Positions 26,309 through 35,265 of a DNA stretch of 64,000 bases are shown in pieces. Within the stretch, counting starts at the first letter, position 1, and every line of letters begins with the position of its first letter. Where the stretch lies: positions 62,001 through 126,000 of the forward strand of contig CAJQUW010007290.1 in the NCBI GenBank assembly GCA_907163375.1, given 5' to 3'. The stretch comes from Prostheceraeus crozeri (Eukaryota; Platyhelminthes; Polycladida; Euryleptidae). Under the pieces are notes generated by a model. It was not told where the DNA came from. It was given only the letters and a program-made list of their open reading frames with translations, and did not search any database. The translations under genes were made by a program, and so were the position numbers.

Positions 26309-29062
26309 TTTATGCCCACACGTCTCTGTGTGAACAGTTCAATAGGATTCTTATGGTTCTGAGCGAAGGCTCTGGACGCGTATGAATGGAGATTCCACGC
26401 CGCCCCAGGTGTGAATGAAAACACATGTAATTTTCACACCAACGTGAAACTTTTCAGGGGAACCGGAGTTTTTCTTCTTTTCCTTTTCCAGACGGATATT
26501 CCTTGCATATTCCTTGGATATATAGGTTCCTCGCATACAATTGCTCATCGGAAGAACAGTCCACGCTTGTGGTGTTGATATTAAATTACTGTCTTTTTCT
26601 TCCCCTGAGAATGTTTCCCCCGTAGATCTTTGTCAATATTCGAACTGAAGCTGCAGTGATGCGATACTGCCTCACTCTTCTAATGGACTTCATCAAATTT
26701 GCGTTTACACCTCTGCTAAGATGTAAACTACAGCTTGTAGAAAAATTTATTTACCCCTCTTTTTCCAAGGGAGAAATGAATAACATTCTCTCTAGCTCTC
26801 TCTGATCATTGAAAAGAAGATCATAGCACCAGCCAGCATGGAGCTCGTCCTATCTGGTCTCAATTCTCAAACAAGTGTGACATGTTTTGTGTGTATATCA
26901 GAAAAATCTAACATGATTGCCTGATTAGGTAAAGAAAATCATTCACCCTGATGCCAAACCCAAATAAAACGTATTCTAGAATATCACAAAATAATTGTGA
27001 ATTGTAGAGCAATTAACAGTGCAAAAAAGAATCTATTTAGAGGCATAAAATAACAATGGAAAACAGGGACATTGCAAAGCATTGTTAATGAAAAATTGAA
27101 TAATGCAAAGAAAGTAAGAATTTAATTATAAATATGTTTTTTTCATTTTATTAATGATGTTAATTAATTTAATTTCAACTCATTTAATGTGATGTTTTAT
27201 AATTAATTTTATAAAATTGATAATTAATGATAATTCATAATAATAACTTTTGTAATATGATAAATTTATTTTAATATTTCATATATAATTTATTAATAAT
27301 ATAGTACATAAATTATATTATATGAGGAACAAGTAAACCGATACGGAAGTTAACAAAAAATATACTTCTGTCTAAAGGATAAATAAAAACTAGAAAAGAA
27401 TGCAAAATGATGATATAGACGAATGCTGAAAATAAAATGTAGGTTAGCCCTTATAGGACTGGTTTTGCGCTCTCCTATTAGCAGACTGGGAAGTTATTAA
27501 GGAATTTATTTATGATTTATGTTTCAGCCCGAATTCCAATGTGTAATGTTCATCTCGTCCCTTTTTTGCATGGAACATTCACATCATTTTGATTCTACTT
27601 ATTTTACTATCATTACTTGATTATTTCAGATTGTCAATATATTGTCAAACTCAAATGAAATGAACAATAACCCGACATTCAAATTAGTGCTAATTGTCTT
27701 AACAGAGATAATGAATTTTTAAATTAGGAAATCACTCTATCTCCTGCAAGTAATTTAAGTGAAATGAAAATATTTATAGTTTCCAGACGTTTACAGTATT
27801 CACTCATTCTCGGGGGAAATCACGATAAAATGATGAAAATGATGCCTACTTTCATGCAAATATGAATGAACAACATTCAGAATTGCTTCATTTCAAATCA
27901 ACCCATTGTGTCAGAAGAGAGACAGACGTCTGAATGACTTTTGTCTCAGCTAGGCGTTGCTCGTATCTCACGGCCTATAACCACGTTCCTTTGCACTTTT
28001 AGAATTGGTCAATCCGCGTCTGTTCTCTGTTTTCTAGGACATGCCTCAGTTGAATGCACATGTATTCAATAAGCGAATGTTAGCAAATGTTAATTGCTGA
28101 TAATGCAATTGTCACCTAGCATTACAGTATTAGCCGTGACTTTTAAGTTTGTACAAATTGTACCGACAAAAATTACTTCAAATTTTGAATTCAAATTTGA
28201 GAAATTGATGCTTCTATCAGTGCTACGTAATTTTTGAGTATGTTGTAAAGCATTCTAATGCCATAATTTGAATTCATCCAATAAAAAGAGCGCAGCACCT
28301 CACAGCGCAGTCCCAAATGAACAACCGGTAGGTATATAGCGGAAACCCGTTAACTGAAATAACCGTGTTAACTGAGTGCGTCCAACATGTTGATTCAAAA
28401 AGAATGCTGCTAGTCTGGTGTAAGGCAACGGTGACCTTTGTTCCCATTCCAGGTGGACAGGGTGGTGCATGACACATTTTTATGCGGGTAAAGGAGTCGT
28501 GTTGCTCAATTCATTCGTCTTGGATAAAGCTAATATTATTTCAATAAACGTATAGTGAATGATAAGACTATACAAAAAATCCTCAAAAAAGATGATAAGA
28601 TGGTGCAGAATGAAAGCAGAGAGAAATGAGGGGGAAGGATAGCTAAGTCAAATGGTTCATTGGGATATAAATATAGAATTTAATTTGCATAAGTGACAAG
28701 ATCAGCAAACTAAAATATGATAGTAAACGATACTCAATGTCAATCAATCGGAGATTACAATGAAGATCCGAGTTAGAAAGAATATAATTGCCAACTCACT
28801 CACGAGTCAATGCGGACATCTATTGACCGTGTGGTGGTCTTTGAAGATCTAGTCAAACGTTATCAACATCTCTTCGTCTCCTATTACAGTTGACAATGTC
28901 CTCATCAGTGAAGACTCCGATACCAAGCTCTTTGGAATTGTTTTCAAGGTAATACCAACTGAACACTTCAGAGTGACATGATGAAGGCAAACATACCCGT
29001 CGACTTTTACCACCTCGTTAAATTCGCCAATCTTATTATAACAATGTCATTGTCCGCTTCTA
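26309..29062. other. Stretch without a confident gene
   Basis: 27,100-27,350 is extremely AT-rich. A short segment at about 28876-28948 encodes VDNVLISEDSDTKLFGIVFK just before a GTAATACC donor-like site. It faintly resembles the first strands of CBM21 domains of protein-phosphatase-1 glycogen-targeting subunits, but no partner exon was found. Confidence 0.35.
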
Positions 29063-30044
29063 CACTGCAAATCGCTCAATACCAACCACATACGAAGGAT
29101 GCATACCAAAATATTTTTTTGGTATATTTCTGTATTCTCTTGGTATATATTTGTATGCTTTTCGTATGTTATTTCAAATGTGGCATGCTTTACATACGAA
29201 AGCTATACCGGTACCAGCACAATGTTAAAAGAAAGCATCAATCAATCATGTCCAAAGTATCTTGATAATGACATTGAAGGGTAGTGAGATAATGACATTC
29301 AAGAGTCATACTTTCAATGCTGCATTCGATTTTAATACACGTAAGTCTAAGGCATTTCATGAATAATCAATAACTATTCAACCATCAACAATTATGCATT
29401 ATGTAATTTTGAAATTAAGCATATTATCAATCCGAAATAAAAACACATTATAATTCATGAACGCAAAAATAGTTATGTTTGAGATATATAAGTCGACATG
29501 ATTTCACAAAGGACATTACTTGTATGGAATGATGTTTATCAACTTGATTCATAAAGTAGAGCTAACTAAACATCCTATTAATGTTGCTAGACAAGGAGCA
29601 ACGACAACAGCCTCGTGAAGCATAAAATTCACAACAAATCTTATCTAGTTAAATATCACACTATCAAACAAAAATATTCACGACTGGTATTTCCGAAAAA
29701 AGCTATTTGACAGTAGCATGTAATACATATATTTTTTTGTTATGTGACTTAAAGCTGCACATACGAAATGCATACCAGAGGCATACGAATAAGGATGAAT
29801 TTGCATCGGGTCTCGTATATAAAACATACCAAAAACTCGTATTTCAGTATAAAATAGCCAATCACAGATAGAATAGTTCGTATCGCTACATACCAATCAC
29901 ATACGAAAGAAAGTGAGATGTGGCATGGAAAACATACCAGATCTCTGTAAACATACGAGAATCTCGTATCAGATGTTAGTTTCAAATTGTATGTGATTTT
30001 GGTATATGTTTGTATGTAATTTTCGTATCCAGCGAGTTACAGTG
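29063..30044. mobile_element. MITE copy 2, inverted, with an internal insertion
   Basis: This is the reverse-orientation relative of 25791-26308: it starts CACTGCAAATCGCTC and ends GCGAGTTACAGTG. TA flanks both ends, consistent with a TA target duplication. Homology to copy 1 is interrupted at about 29469-29961 by roughly 490 bp that is itself rich in CATACCA/CATACGA words, so a related element is probably nested here. Frames at 29099-29284 and 29678-29985 fall inside the element and are not genes. Confidence 0.75.
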
Positions 30045-30155
30045 TACTCGTTGCTCTGATTATTGTATTCTCTCTGTGTGTGGTCTGAAAATTTCTATTG
30101 TAACCTAATACCGCTCAGCATTAGGAAATAAAGTCGATTATTATTATTATTGTGG
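30045..30155 (+). repeat. Possible LINE/SINE 3' tail with (ATT)n
   Basis: The segment ends with an AATAAA-type hexamer followed by GTCGATT and an (ATT)n run at about 30131-30152. This is a common 3' terminus of CR1/L2-like or SINE insertions in invertebrates. There is no coding part. It abuts the MITE end at 30044. Confidence 0.35.
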
Positions 30156-30394
30156 GGTTCATCAGGGATCTCAAATTGTTAATTTCAAGAACATGCCTGT
30201 CTGGTCGCACGTAGGTGCATCTTGAACCTATTGCACTAGACTTTCGAAAAGAGATAAGCAAACATCAATTGTATTTATTTATTCTCTATACTACAACGGA
30301 AACAGAAGCTGTGATCACATCGCCATCTAATATTGAAATTTATACCATTTCAGTAGTAAGTAAAACTCCACTTCTGGATAGCGCAAGATGGCCG

Positions 30395-30665
30395 CCATCG
30401 CTGACGCCCCCCCCTCTGGAACGGCAGAGTGTCGTGGTCGGCCGCCGTGGTGCTTTGAGTCTGACGTCCCCCCCCCTCTGGAACGGCAGAGTGTCGTGGT
30501 GTGCCGGCCACGTGCGTCCGTCAGGTTCGCTGACGTCCCCCCCCTCTGGCCGACCGTCGTATAGCGCGCGGTGATGTGGTGTCTAGGTTGGCGTGGTGTG
30601 CCGGCCAGGTTGGCGTGGTGTGACGGCCAGGTTGGCGTGGTGTGCCGGCCAGGTTGGGAGGGTGG
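30395..30665. repeat. GC-rich minisatellite cluster
   Basis: There are two nested patterns. Units of about 62-68 bp begin with CCCCCCTCTGG and share a GGAACGGCAGAGTGTCG block (30414, 30476, 30544). A 22-bp unit beginning AGGTTGGCGTGGTGTG repeats at 30584, 30606, 30628 and partly at 30650. The GC content is far above the surrounding sequence. Frames across it (30215-30574 plus, 30327-30680 minus) are products of the repeat. Confidence 0.8.
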
Positions 30666-30676
30666 TCTGTCGTAGC

Positions 30677-32106
30677 TCACCTGAAAAAATCCTAAGTGTC
30701 AGAGTGGCTTTGTATGGGTAAAATTTTGAAAATTTTCCAAAGTGTGGCATTTCGACCTGGGACCTTCACCAAAACATTTTTCATCAAATTTCACTGACCT
30801 CCCCCCCCCGACAGCAATCTTCTAACTTTGGTTCTAGTGAACGGATTTTGTCTTACAGCTACTCGTTTGAAAGAGGAGAAAAAACTGCTCGACGCCATTT
30901 TTTGCCGCGAGTCAATCGGACCAGCCGTTCAAAAGTTAGAGCGGTTACAAGATTTTAGGTCGGATCTCGCTCACCTGAAAAAATCCTAAGTGTCAGAGTG
31001 ACTTTGTATGGGTAAAATTTTGAAAATTTTCCAAAGTGTGGAATTTCGACCTGGGACCGTCACCAAAACATTTTTCATCAAATTTCACTGACCTCCCCCC
31101 CCCCCTCTGGACAGCTAGCTTCGATCTTGGCTTCTAGTGGACGGATTTTGTCGTGCAATAGCTCGTTTGAAAGCTAAGAGTGAGACAAATTCAGTGAAAG
31201 AAACGGCTTGTTCATATCTGTCTTCGTTCAAAAGTTAGAGCTGTTACAAGATTTTAGGTCGGAGCTCACCTGAAAAAATCCTAAGTGTCAGAGTGGCTTT
31301 GTATGGGTAAAATTTTGAAAATTTTCCAAAGTGTGGCATTTCGACCTGGGACCTTCACCAAAACATTTTTCATCAAATTTCACTGACCTCCCCCCCCCGA
31401 CAGCAATCTTCTAACTTTGGTTCTAGTGAACGGATTTTGTCTTACAGCTACTCGTTTGAAAGAGGAGAAAAAACTGCTCGACGCCATTTTTTGCCGCGAG
31501 TCAATCGGACCAGCCGTTCAAAAGTTAGAGCGGTTACAAGATTTTAGGTCGGATCTCGCTCACCTGAAAAAATCCTAAGTGTCAGAGTGACTTTGTATGG
31601 GTAAAATTTTGAAAATTTTCCAAAGTGTGGAATTTCGACCTGGGACCGTCACCAAAACATTTTTCATCAAATTTCACTGACCTCCCCCCCTCTGGACAGC
31701 TAGCTTCGATCTTGGCTTCTAGTGGACGGATTTTGTCGTGCAATAGCTCGTTTGAAAGCTAAGAGTGAGACAAATTCACTGAAAGAAACGGCTTGTTCAT
31801 ATCTGTCTTCGTTCAAAAGTTAGAGCTGTTACAAGATTTTAGGTCGGAGCTCACCTGAAAAAATCCTAAGTGTCAGAGTGGCTTTGTATGGGTAAAATTT
31901 TGAAAATTTTCCAAAGTGTGGAATTTCGACCTGGGACCGTCACCAAAACATTTTTCATCAAATTTCTCTGAACGAGGGGGGGAGGGGGGGTCCGTGAAAT
32001 TTGATGAAAAATGTTTTGGTAAAGGTCCCACGTCGAAATTCGGAAGTTTTAAATTTTTCAAAATTTTCACCACACTGGAGCTGTCACACTTAGGAATTTT
32101 TTCACT
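30677..32106. repeat. Alternating A/B tandem repeat of ~294 bp units ending in a foldback
   Basis: Units begin CTCACCTGAAAAAATCC at 30677, 30969, 31265, 31559 and 31850. Units 1 and 3 (type A) are nearly identical and carry TTGCCGCGAGTC. Units 2 and 4 (type B) are nearly identical and carry a GAAAGAAACGGCTTG block. The duplicated block is therefore the A-B dimer of about 588 bp. The fifth unit is partial. From about 31975 the sequence runs back as a diverged inverted copy of its first ~125 bp, forming a foldback around a G-rich centre. It directly precedes the Polinton-like fossil and may belong to its left end. Confidence 0.85.
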
Positions 32107-32276
32107 TGTGGCATGTTACATGGACATGTGCTGACGGACCAACTTCTCGTGGTCATATGAGAATGGTTCAGGTGTCATATGATAGAGAATGATGAGACGA
32201 ATCGTTTGCAACAAACCACATGTCGCTACGATGAATACTTTCGGAGATAGAGTCATTTTAAGTTTTCTTCCGAGCA

Positions 32277-32284
32277 TATATAAA
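32277..32284 (+). promoter_or_regulatory. TATA box of the first plus-strand unit
   Basis: TATATAAA in the context GAGCATATATAAACCC. A start site would be expected near 32307-32312. A GTAAGC donor-like site follows at 32326 and a TCTTACAG acceptor-like site at 33238, so the long leader, including both structured repeats, may be intronic. Confidence 0.5.
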
Positions 32285-32557
32285 CCCCCGACAACGTAAG
32301 TCTGATCACTTCATCGAAAGACGAGGTAAGCGACGCTCGTCGCTCTGAGCTCCCGATATCGGGTGTTTCAAAGGACTCTATCTTTTGAAGTAGGCAAGCT
32401 ATCTTCTTACTTCAAAGTTTGTATGATAGAGTTTGATAGTGTCTTTACTACTGATAAAATTTTTTAAAAGTAGTATGAGTAGTAAAATGCGGAATTTTTT
32501 AAAAATTCTTAATTTTCAGTTTTTTCAAAGTTTTAACATGTAGACTAAGGTTTTCAA

Positions 32558-32825
32558 GTATGCTGAGTTTAAATCTGCTATCAGATTTGAAATTTAACTA
32601 AGTCTAAGGCAGCTTTGACGGGTTAGATCCCAGCTACTGATCACTACCTTTGACTCGGCGTTCCTGTTACCACTTCGGAGCAGTGACAATGATGTCTTCA
32701 GCTGTAAAGAGCGGGTATCGGGGAAGATCTCTCACTTCCCTAGTGATCAGTACAAGGCCTTCGGGCTGTCGACGGGATCGAGTGCCACTCATTACACTCA
32801 AATCTATCATTCCTCACTAAGTGTT
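32558..32825 (+). repeat. Structured 268-bp repeat, copy 1
   Basis: It is nearly identical (about 97% by eye) to 32903-33170. It opens with a hairpin (32568-32591): a 10-bp stem with one wobble around loop CTAT. A long-range 11-bp perfect pairing joins ACTGATCACTA (32636-32646) to TAGTGATCAGT (32741-32751). Inside it is a GGGAAG/CTTCCC hairpin, and 3' of it a GCC-TTCG-GGC hairpin. Multiple nested stems suggest a folded RNA or a structured DNA signal. It is not recognised as a known ribozyme or intron. Confidence 0.6.
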
Positions 32826-32902
32826 GATATTATGTTGAATGTTGACTAAGTTGAATGTTGAATGTTGAATAAGTGTTGAATGATAACATTATGTTTTAGG
32901 CC
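32826..32902. repeat. Spacer with short GTTGAAT repeats
   Basis: About six GTTGAAT/GTTGACT words in loose tandem between the two structured repeat copies. Confidence 0.6.
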
Positions 32903-33170
32903 GTATGCTACATTCAAATCTGCTATCAGATTTGAAATTTAACTCAGTCTAAGGCAGCTTTGAGGGGTTAGATCCCAGCTACTGATCACTACCTTTGACT
33001 CGGCGTTCCTGTTACCACTTCGGGGCAGTGACAATGATGTCTTCAGCTGTAAAGAGCGGGTATCGGGGAAGATCTCTCACTTCCCTAGTGATCAGTACAA
33101 GGCCTTCGGGCTGTCGACGGGATCGAGTGCCACTCACTACACTCAAATCTATCATTCCTCACAAAGTGTT
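32903..33170 (+). repeat. Structured 268-bp repeat, copy 2
   Basis: Same length and fold as copy 1. The opening hairpin (32913-32936) is a perfect 10-bp stem with loop CTAT. Compared with copy 1, one T-G wobble has become a C-G pair, a small compensatory change in favour of RNA pairing. The long-range stem is 32981-32991 with 33086-33096. It ends 78 bp before the start codon of the coiled-coil protein. Confidence 0.6.
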
Positions 33171-33248
33171 ATGCTTTAATCTGTATACTACATGATTCCA
33201 AACTTATACAAATTTCATTATCTTACAGTTAACGATAAAATCGCAGCC

Positions 33249-34484
33249 ATGGTCAACAATGACAAAAATAAAAAGTTCCACATTAAAATGTGTGTATGCG
33301 GTCGAATTAACCGCCGAGACGGTCTCAAGGACCACATCAAGAAGGCAGGGGCCGACCACATGGTTATCCTGAGTAGGGTTGCCTGTGTGAAGTGCAGGGT
33401 GCTGTTGGTTGTTGGGCAGGAGGCCGAGTTTTATTTGAGGCATGGTGAGTGCACAGGAGGGTTGGTGACCGATTTGAGATTTGTGGAGTTGATGAATGCT
33501 GAGAAGGAGCGAATGTTGGGGAAAGAGGCCAAGAATGTTGTTGAGAATGCTAGTGGGAATGCTAGTGGGAATGTTGTTGGGAATGCTAGTGGGAATGTTG
33601 TTGAGAATGCTAGTGGGAATGCTGTGGAGAATGAGGTAGAGAATGCTGTGGCCGGTTTGGAGGCTGACAAGTGGCGGAAGAGAGTGTTTGAGAGTGATGA
33701 GGATGATGTGGATTTGGATAGGGAGCGAGTGAGGAAGCGTGTGAGGAAGTTGAGCTCTTCGGCGTCGGAGGTATCCGATATTGTCATTACCGACCCCCCG
33801 CATAGCTCATCTTCCCCAATAGTGAAGGGTGGTGGGGTACGGAAGCAGTCGGCGCGGTGGGATGAGGACATGGAAAAGAAGCATGTGTCGCAGCAAGCGG
33901 TACATGCTTTGTTGGTTGATCGGTACGAAAGTTTGAAGAAGGTGAATGAGAGAACGTTGAGTGAGTTGAGTGAGCTGAAAATGAAGGAGATGAAATGTAA
34001 GGAGGTGGCAGATGAGAATATCCGTATGAGGCGTGTTGTGAAAGAGTTGAAGGAGAATGTGCGAGTGTTGGAAGACAAGAATGATGAGCGAGAGAAGAGG
34101 ACGAGTGCTGCAGAGAGAAGAATGGGAGAGGCAGAGTCGAAGTATGAGGAGTTGATGAAGGAGATGAGTGTATTGAGAGCGAGGAATGCTGAGTTGGAGA
34201 GGAGTGTGAGTAGGCAGGGTGATGAGAGAGAGTCGTTTGCGAAGTTGGAGCGCATGAGGAATGAGTGGAATCGTGTGAATGAGGACAGAATGTTTGAGTT
34301 CCACATCCCTATTCGGGATAACCATCTGGACGGTCAAGTCCTCGTCAACCAAAGCCTAGACGAAAGTATAATCTGCCATAATGGTCATCCGAGTAAGAAG
34401 TGCTTACATGCCACACTAAGAATGCGTGGCCATTTACAAAAATTTTCAGTCAGGAAGCCCGCGAGACTGCCTAAGGATGACTAA
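33249..34484 (+). CDS. Zinc-motif plus coiled-coil protein of unknown function
   Basis: The start is the ATG at 33249 because of its strong context (GCAGCCATGG) and an acceptor-like TCTTACAG 10 bp upstream; the frame is also open back to 33192. The protein is about 411 residues. Residues about 13-70 hold Cys/His positions (CVCGR, DHIKK, CVKC, HGEC), a possible zinc-binding unit. Residues about 93-135 are a low-complexity run of NASGN / ENAVEN repeats. Then comes an acidic, Ser-rich linker, and about 205-350 is a long Glu/Lys/Arg coiled coil. Codon use is strongly G-rich at third positions (GAG, GTG, TTG), unlike the AT-rich polymerase, and this creates long antisense frames. No break is evident. 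Its role in the element is unknown; a scaffold or DNA-binding factor is possible. Confidence 0.7.
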   Translation: MVNNDKNKKFHIKMCVCGRINRRDGLKDHIKKAGADHMVILSRVACVKCRVLLVVGQEAEFYLRHGECTGGLVTDLRFVELMNAEKERMLGKEAKNVVENASGNASGNVVGNASGNVVENASGNAVENEVENAVAGLEADKWRKRVFESDEDDVDLDRERVRKRVRKLSSSASEVSDIVITDPPHSSSSPIVKGGGVRKQSARWDEDMEKKHVSQQAVHALLVDRYESLKKVNERTLSELSELKMKEMKCKEVADENIRMRRVVKELKENVRVLEDKNDEREKRTSAAERRMGEAESKYEELMKEMSVLRARNAELERSVSRQGDERESFAKLERMRNEWNRVNEDRMFEFHIPIRDNHLDGQVLVNQSLDESIICHNGHPSKKCLHATLRMRGHLQKFSVRKPARLPKDD

Positions 34485-34488
34485 CTTG

Positions 34489-34548
34489 GTAAGTGAAAAG
34501 CAAATAAGATAGTATATCCTATTCTAATACATATCATTTTCATTGCAG
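34489..34548 (+). other. Candidate 60-nt intron just behind the stop codon
   Basis: GTAAGTGAA donor at 34489, branch-like TTCTAATAC at about 34522-34530 and a TTTTCATTGCAG acceptor ending 34548. The stop codon TAA of the coiled-coil gene ends at 34484, so the intron would sit in the 3' UTR, four bases after the stop. The ribozyme begins 67 nt beyond the acceptor. Confidence 0.5.
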
Positions 34549-34615
34549 ATCTTTGCCTGCCTTCACCACCCCATCAATTCACTCCCGAGAACGAGGCTCT
34601 CTTAAGGGCCACCTA

Positions 34616-34683
34616 GGGGCAAGACATGATAGAACCTCCTCGCGGTTTGCCCTGGGCAGTCTTCGAACTGGCGAATACTATCA
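34616..34683 (+). ncRNA. HDV-like self-cleaving ribozyme, copy 1
   Basis: It fits the nested double pseudoknot of the hepatitis delta class. P1 is GGGGCAA (34616-34622) with TTGCCCT (34647-34653), seven pairs starting with the typical G-U wobble. P2 is TGATAG (34627-34632) with CTATCA (34678-34683). P3 is ACC (34634-34636) with GGT (34644-34646), and loop L3 is TCCTCGC, as I recall it in genomic HDV. P1.1 would use G54-G55 of TGGGCA. P4 is CAGT/ACTG around a TTCG-type loop (34657-34670). The J4/2 strand GGCGAAT carries the candidate catalytic C at 34672. Cleavage is predicted before G34616. It lies in the 3' UTR of the coiled-coil gene. Confidence 0.85.
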
Positions 34684-34685
34684 CT

Positions 34686-34711
34686 AAGTTGAATCTGCTA
34701 TCAGTCAACTT
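34686..34711 (+). other. Conserved hairpin behind ribozyme 1
   Basis: AAGTTGA and TCAACTT form a 7-bp stem. Inside it CTG/CAG closes the loop CTAT, leaving an AT bulge. The apical CTG-CTAT-CAG part is shared with the hairpins that open the structured repeats, but the lower stem differs in sequence while still pairing. Confidence 0.6.
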
Positions 34712-34720
34712 GAACGTTAT

Positions 34721-34740
34721 GCAGTCGATTGCTATCCCTG
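34721..34740 (+). repeat. 20-bp repeat word, copy 1
   Basis: GCAGTCGATTGCTATCCCTG recurs exactly at 35617-35636. Each copy ends a ribozyme-hairpin unit. In the first unit only about 9 bp separates hairpin and word; in the second about 380 bp does. Confidence 0.75.
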
Positions 34741-34783
34741 AAGCATTCTGATTCGCTGTTGAGCAATTCATTGTTGAAAACCC

Positions 34784-34791
34784 TATATAAG
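34784..34791 (+). promoter_or_regulatory. TATA box of the second plus-strand unit
   Basis: TATATAAG in the context AACCCTATATAAGCC, 48 bp before an ATG at 34832. It lies about 100 bp behind ribozyme 1, so a new transcript can begin just after the previous one would be cut. Confidence 0.5.
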
Positions 34792-34820
34792 CCAGAAGAT
34801 TGTAGCACTTCTCATTCAAT

Positions 34821-35087
34821 TTGAAGTCACGATGGAAGCGACATCTGCCGACAACATTCCCGTCTTCATCGATGAAGACAACGCTATTCCCTAGTTCGTC
34901 ATCCTCGACGAGTGGGATGAAGAGGATGATAAGAAGGGGAAGATCGAGAAGATTGTTTTGGACGGATGGGGTGTGGACTCCAAATACCACTCGCATCCGA
35001 AAGGTGCCAGATGCACCAGTACGACCTCGGCGGTATAGGGTCTATGACAACCTAACCGTCATACCCATTGACTATTCCAGCCAATAG
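34821..35087 (+). pseudogene. Short coding stretch of the fossil, product unknown
   Basis: The stretch follows the TATA box at 34784 and precedes ribozyme 2 by about 55 bp. Short frames here encode acidic (DE-rich) and Ser/Arg-rich peptides with no recognisable domain. As part of the virus-like fossil it appears broken. Its position, promoter before and ribozyme after, mirrors the coiled-coil gene. Confidence 0.35.
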
Positions 35088-35142
35088 TCAACTTAAATTC
35101 ACACCCCAAGAACGAACCATCGGCTCTCTTAAGGGCCACCAT

Positions 35143-35211
35143 GGGGCAAGACATGATAGAACCTCCACGCGGTTTGCCCTGGGCAGTCTTCGGACTGGCG
35201 AATACTATCAT
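35143..35211 (+). ncRNA. HDV-like self-cleaving ribozyme, copy 2
   Basis: Same architecture as copy 1 and in places better paired. P1 is GGGGCAA (35143-35149) with TTGCCCT (35174-35180). P2 is a full 7 bp, ATGATAG (35153-35159) with CTATCAT (35205-35211). P3 is ACC/GGT and L3 is TCCACGC. P4 is CAGTC-TTCG-GACTG (35184-35197), a perfect 5-bp stem with a UUCG tetraloop. J4/2 is GCGAATA with the candidate catalytic C at 35199. Predicted cleavage falls before G35143. Differences from copy 1 sit in a loop or improve pairing, which supports selection on the fold. It follows the short coding stretch at 34821-35087. Confidence 0.87.
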
Positions 35212-35212
35212 T

Positions 35213-35238
35213 AAGTTGAATCTGCTATCAGTCAACTT
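35213..35238 (+). other. Conserved hairpin behind ribozyme 2
   Basis: Identical to the hairpin at 34686-34711: AAGTTGA/TCAACTT stem with an apical CTG-CTAT-CAG. Confidence 0.6.
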
Positions 35239-35265
35239 GAACGTTGCAAATGAAGTTCGGTGTAA

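Noticed and set aside
29099-29985. Short frames with membrane-like Phe/Tyr-rich peptides
   Set aside because: They lie inside MITE copy 2 and its insertion.
31873-32134. Mirror frames on both strands
   Set aside because: They come from the foldback at the end of the A/B array.
32558-33170. Hammerhead, twister or group I intron identity for the structured repeat
   Set aside because: No CTGATGA...GAAA core, no twister-type core and no convincing group I P/Q/R/S elements were found.
33204-34352. Antisense frames of 199, 291 and 181 codons
   Set aside because: They are shadows of the G-rich coiled-coil gene on the plus strand, produced by its codon bias.
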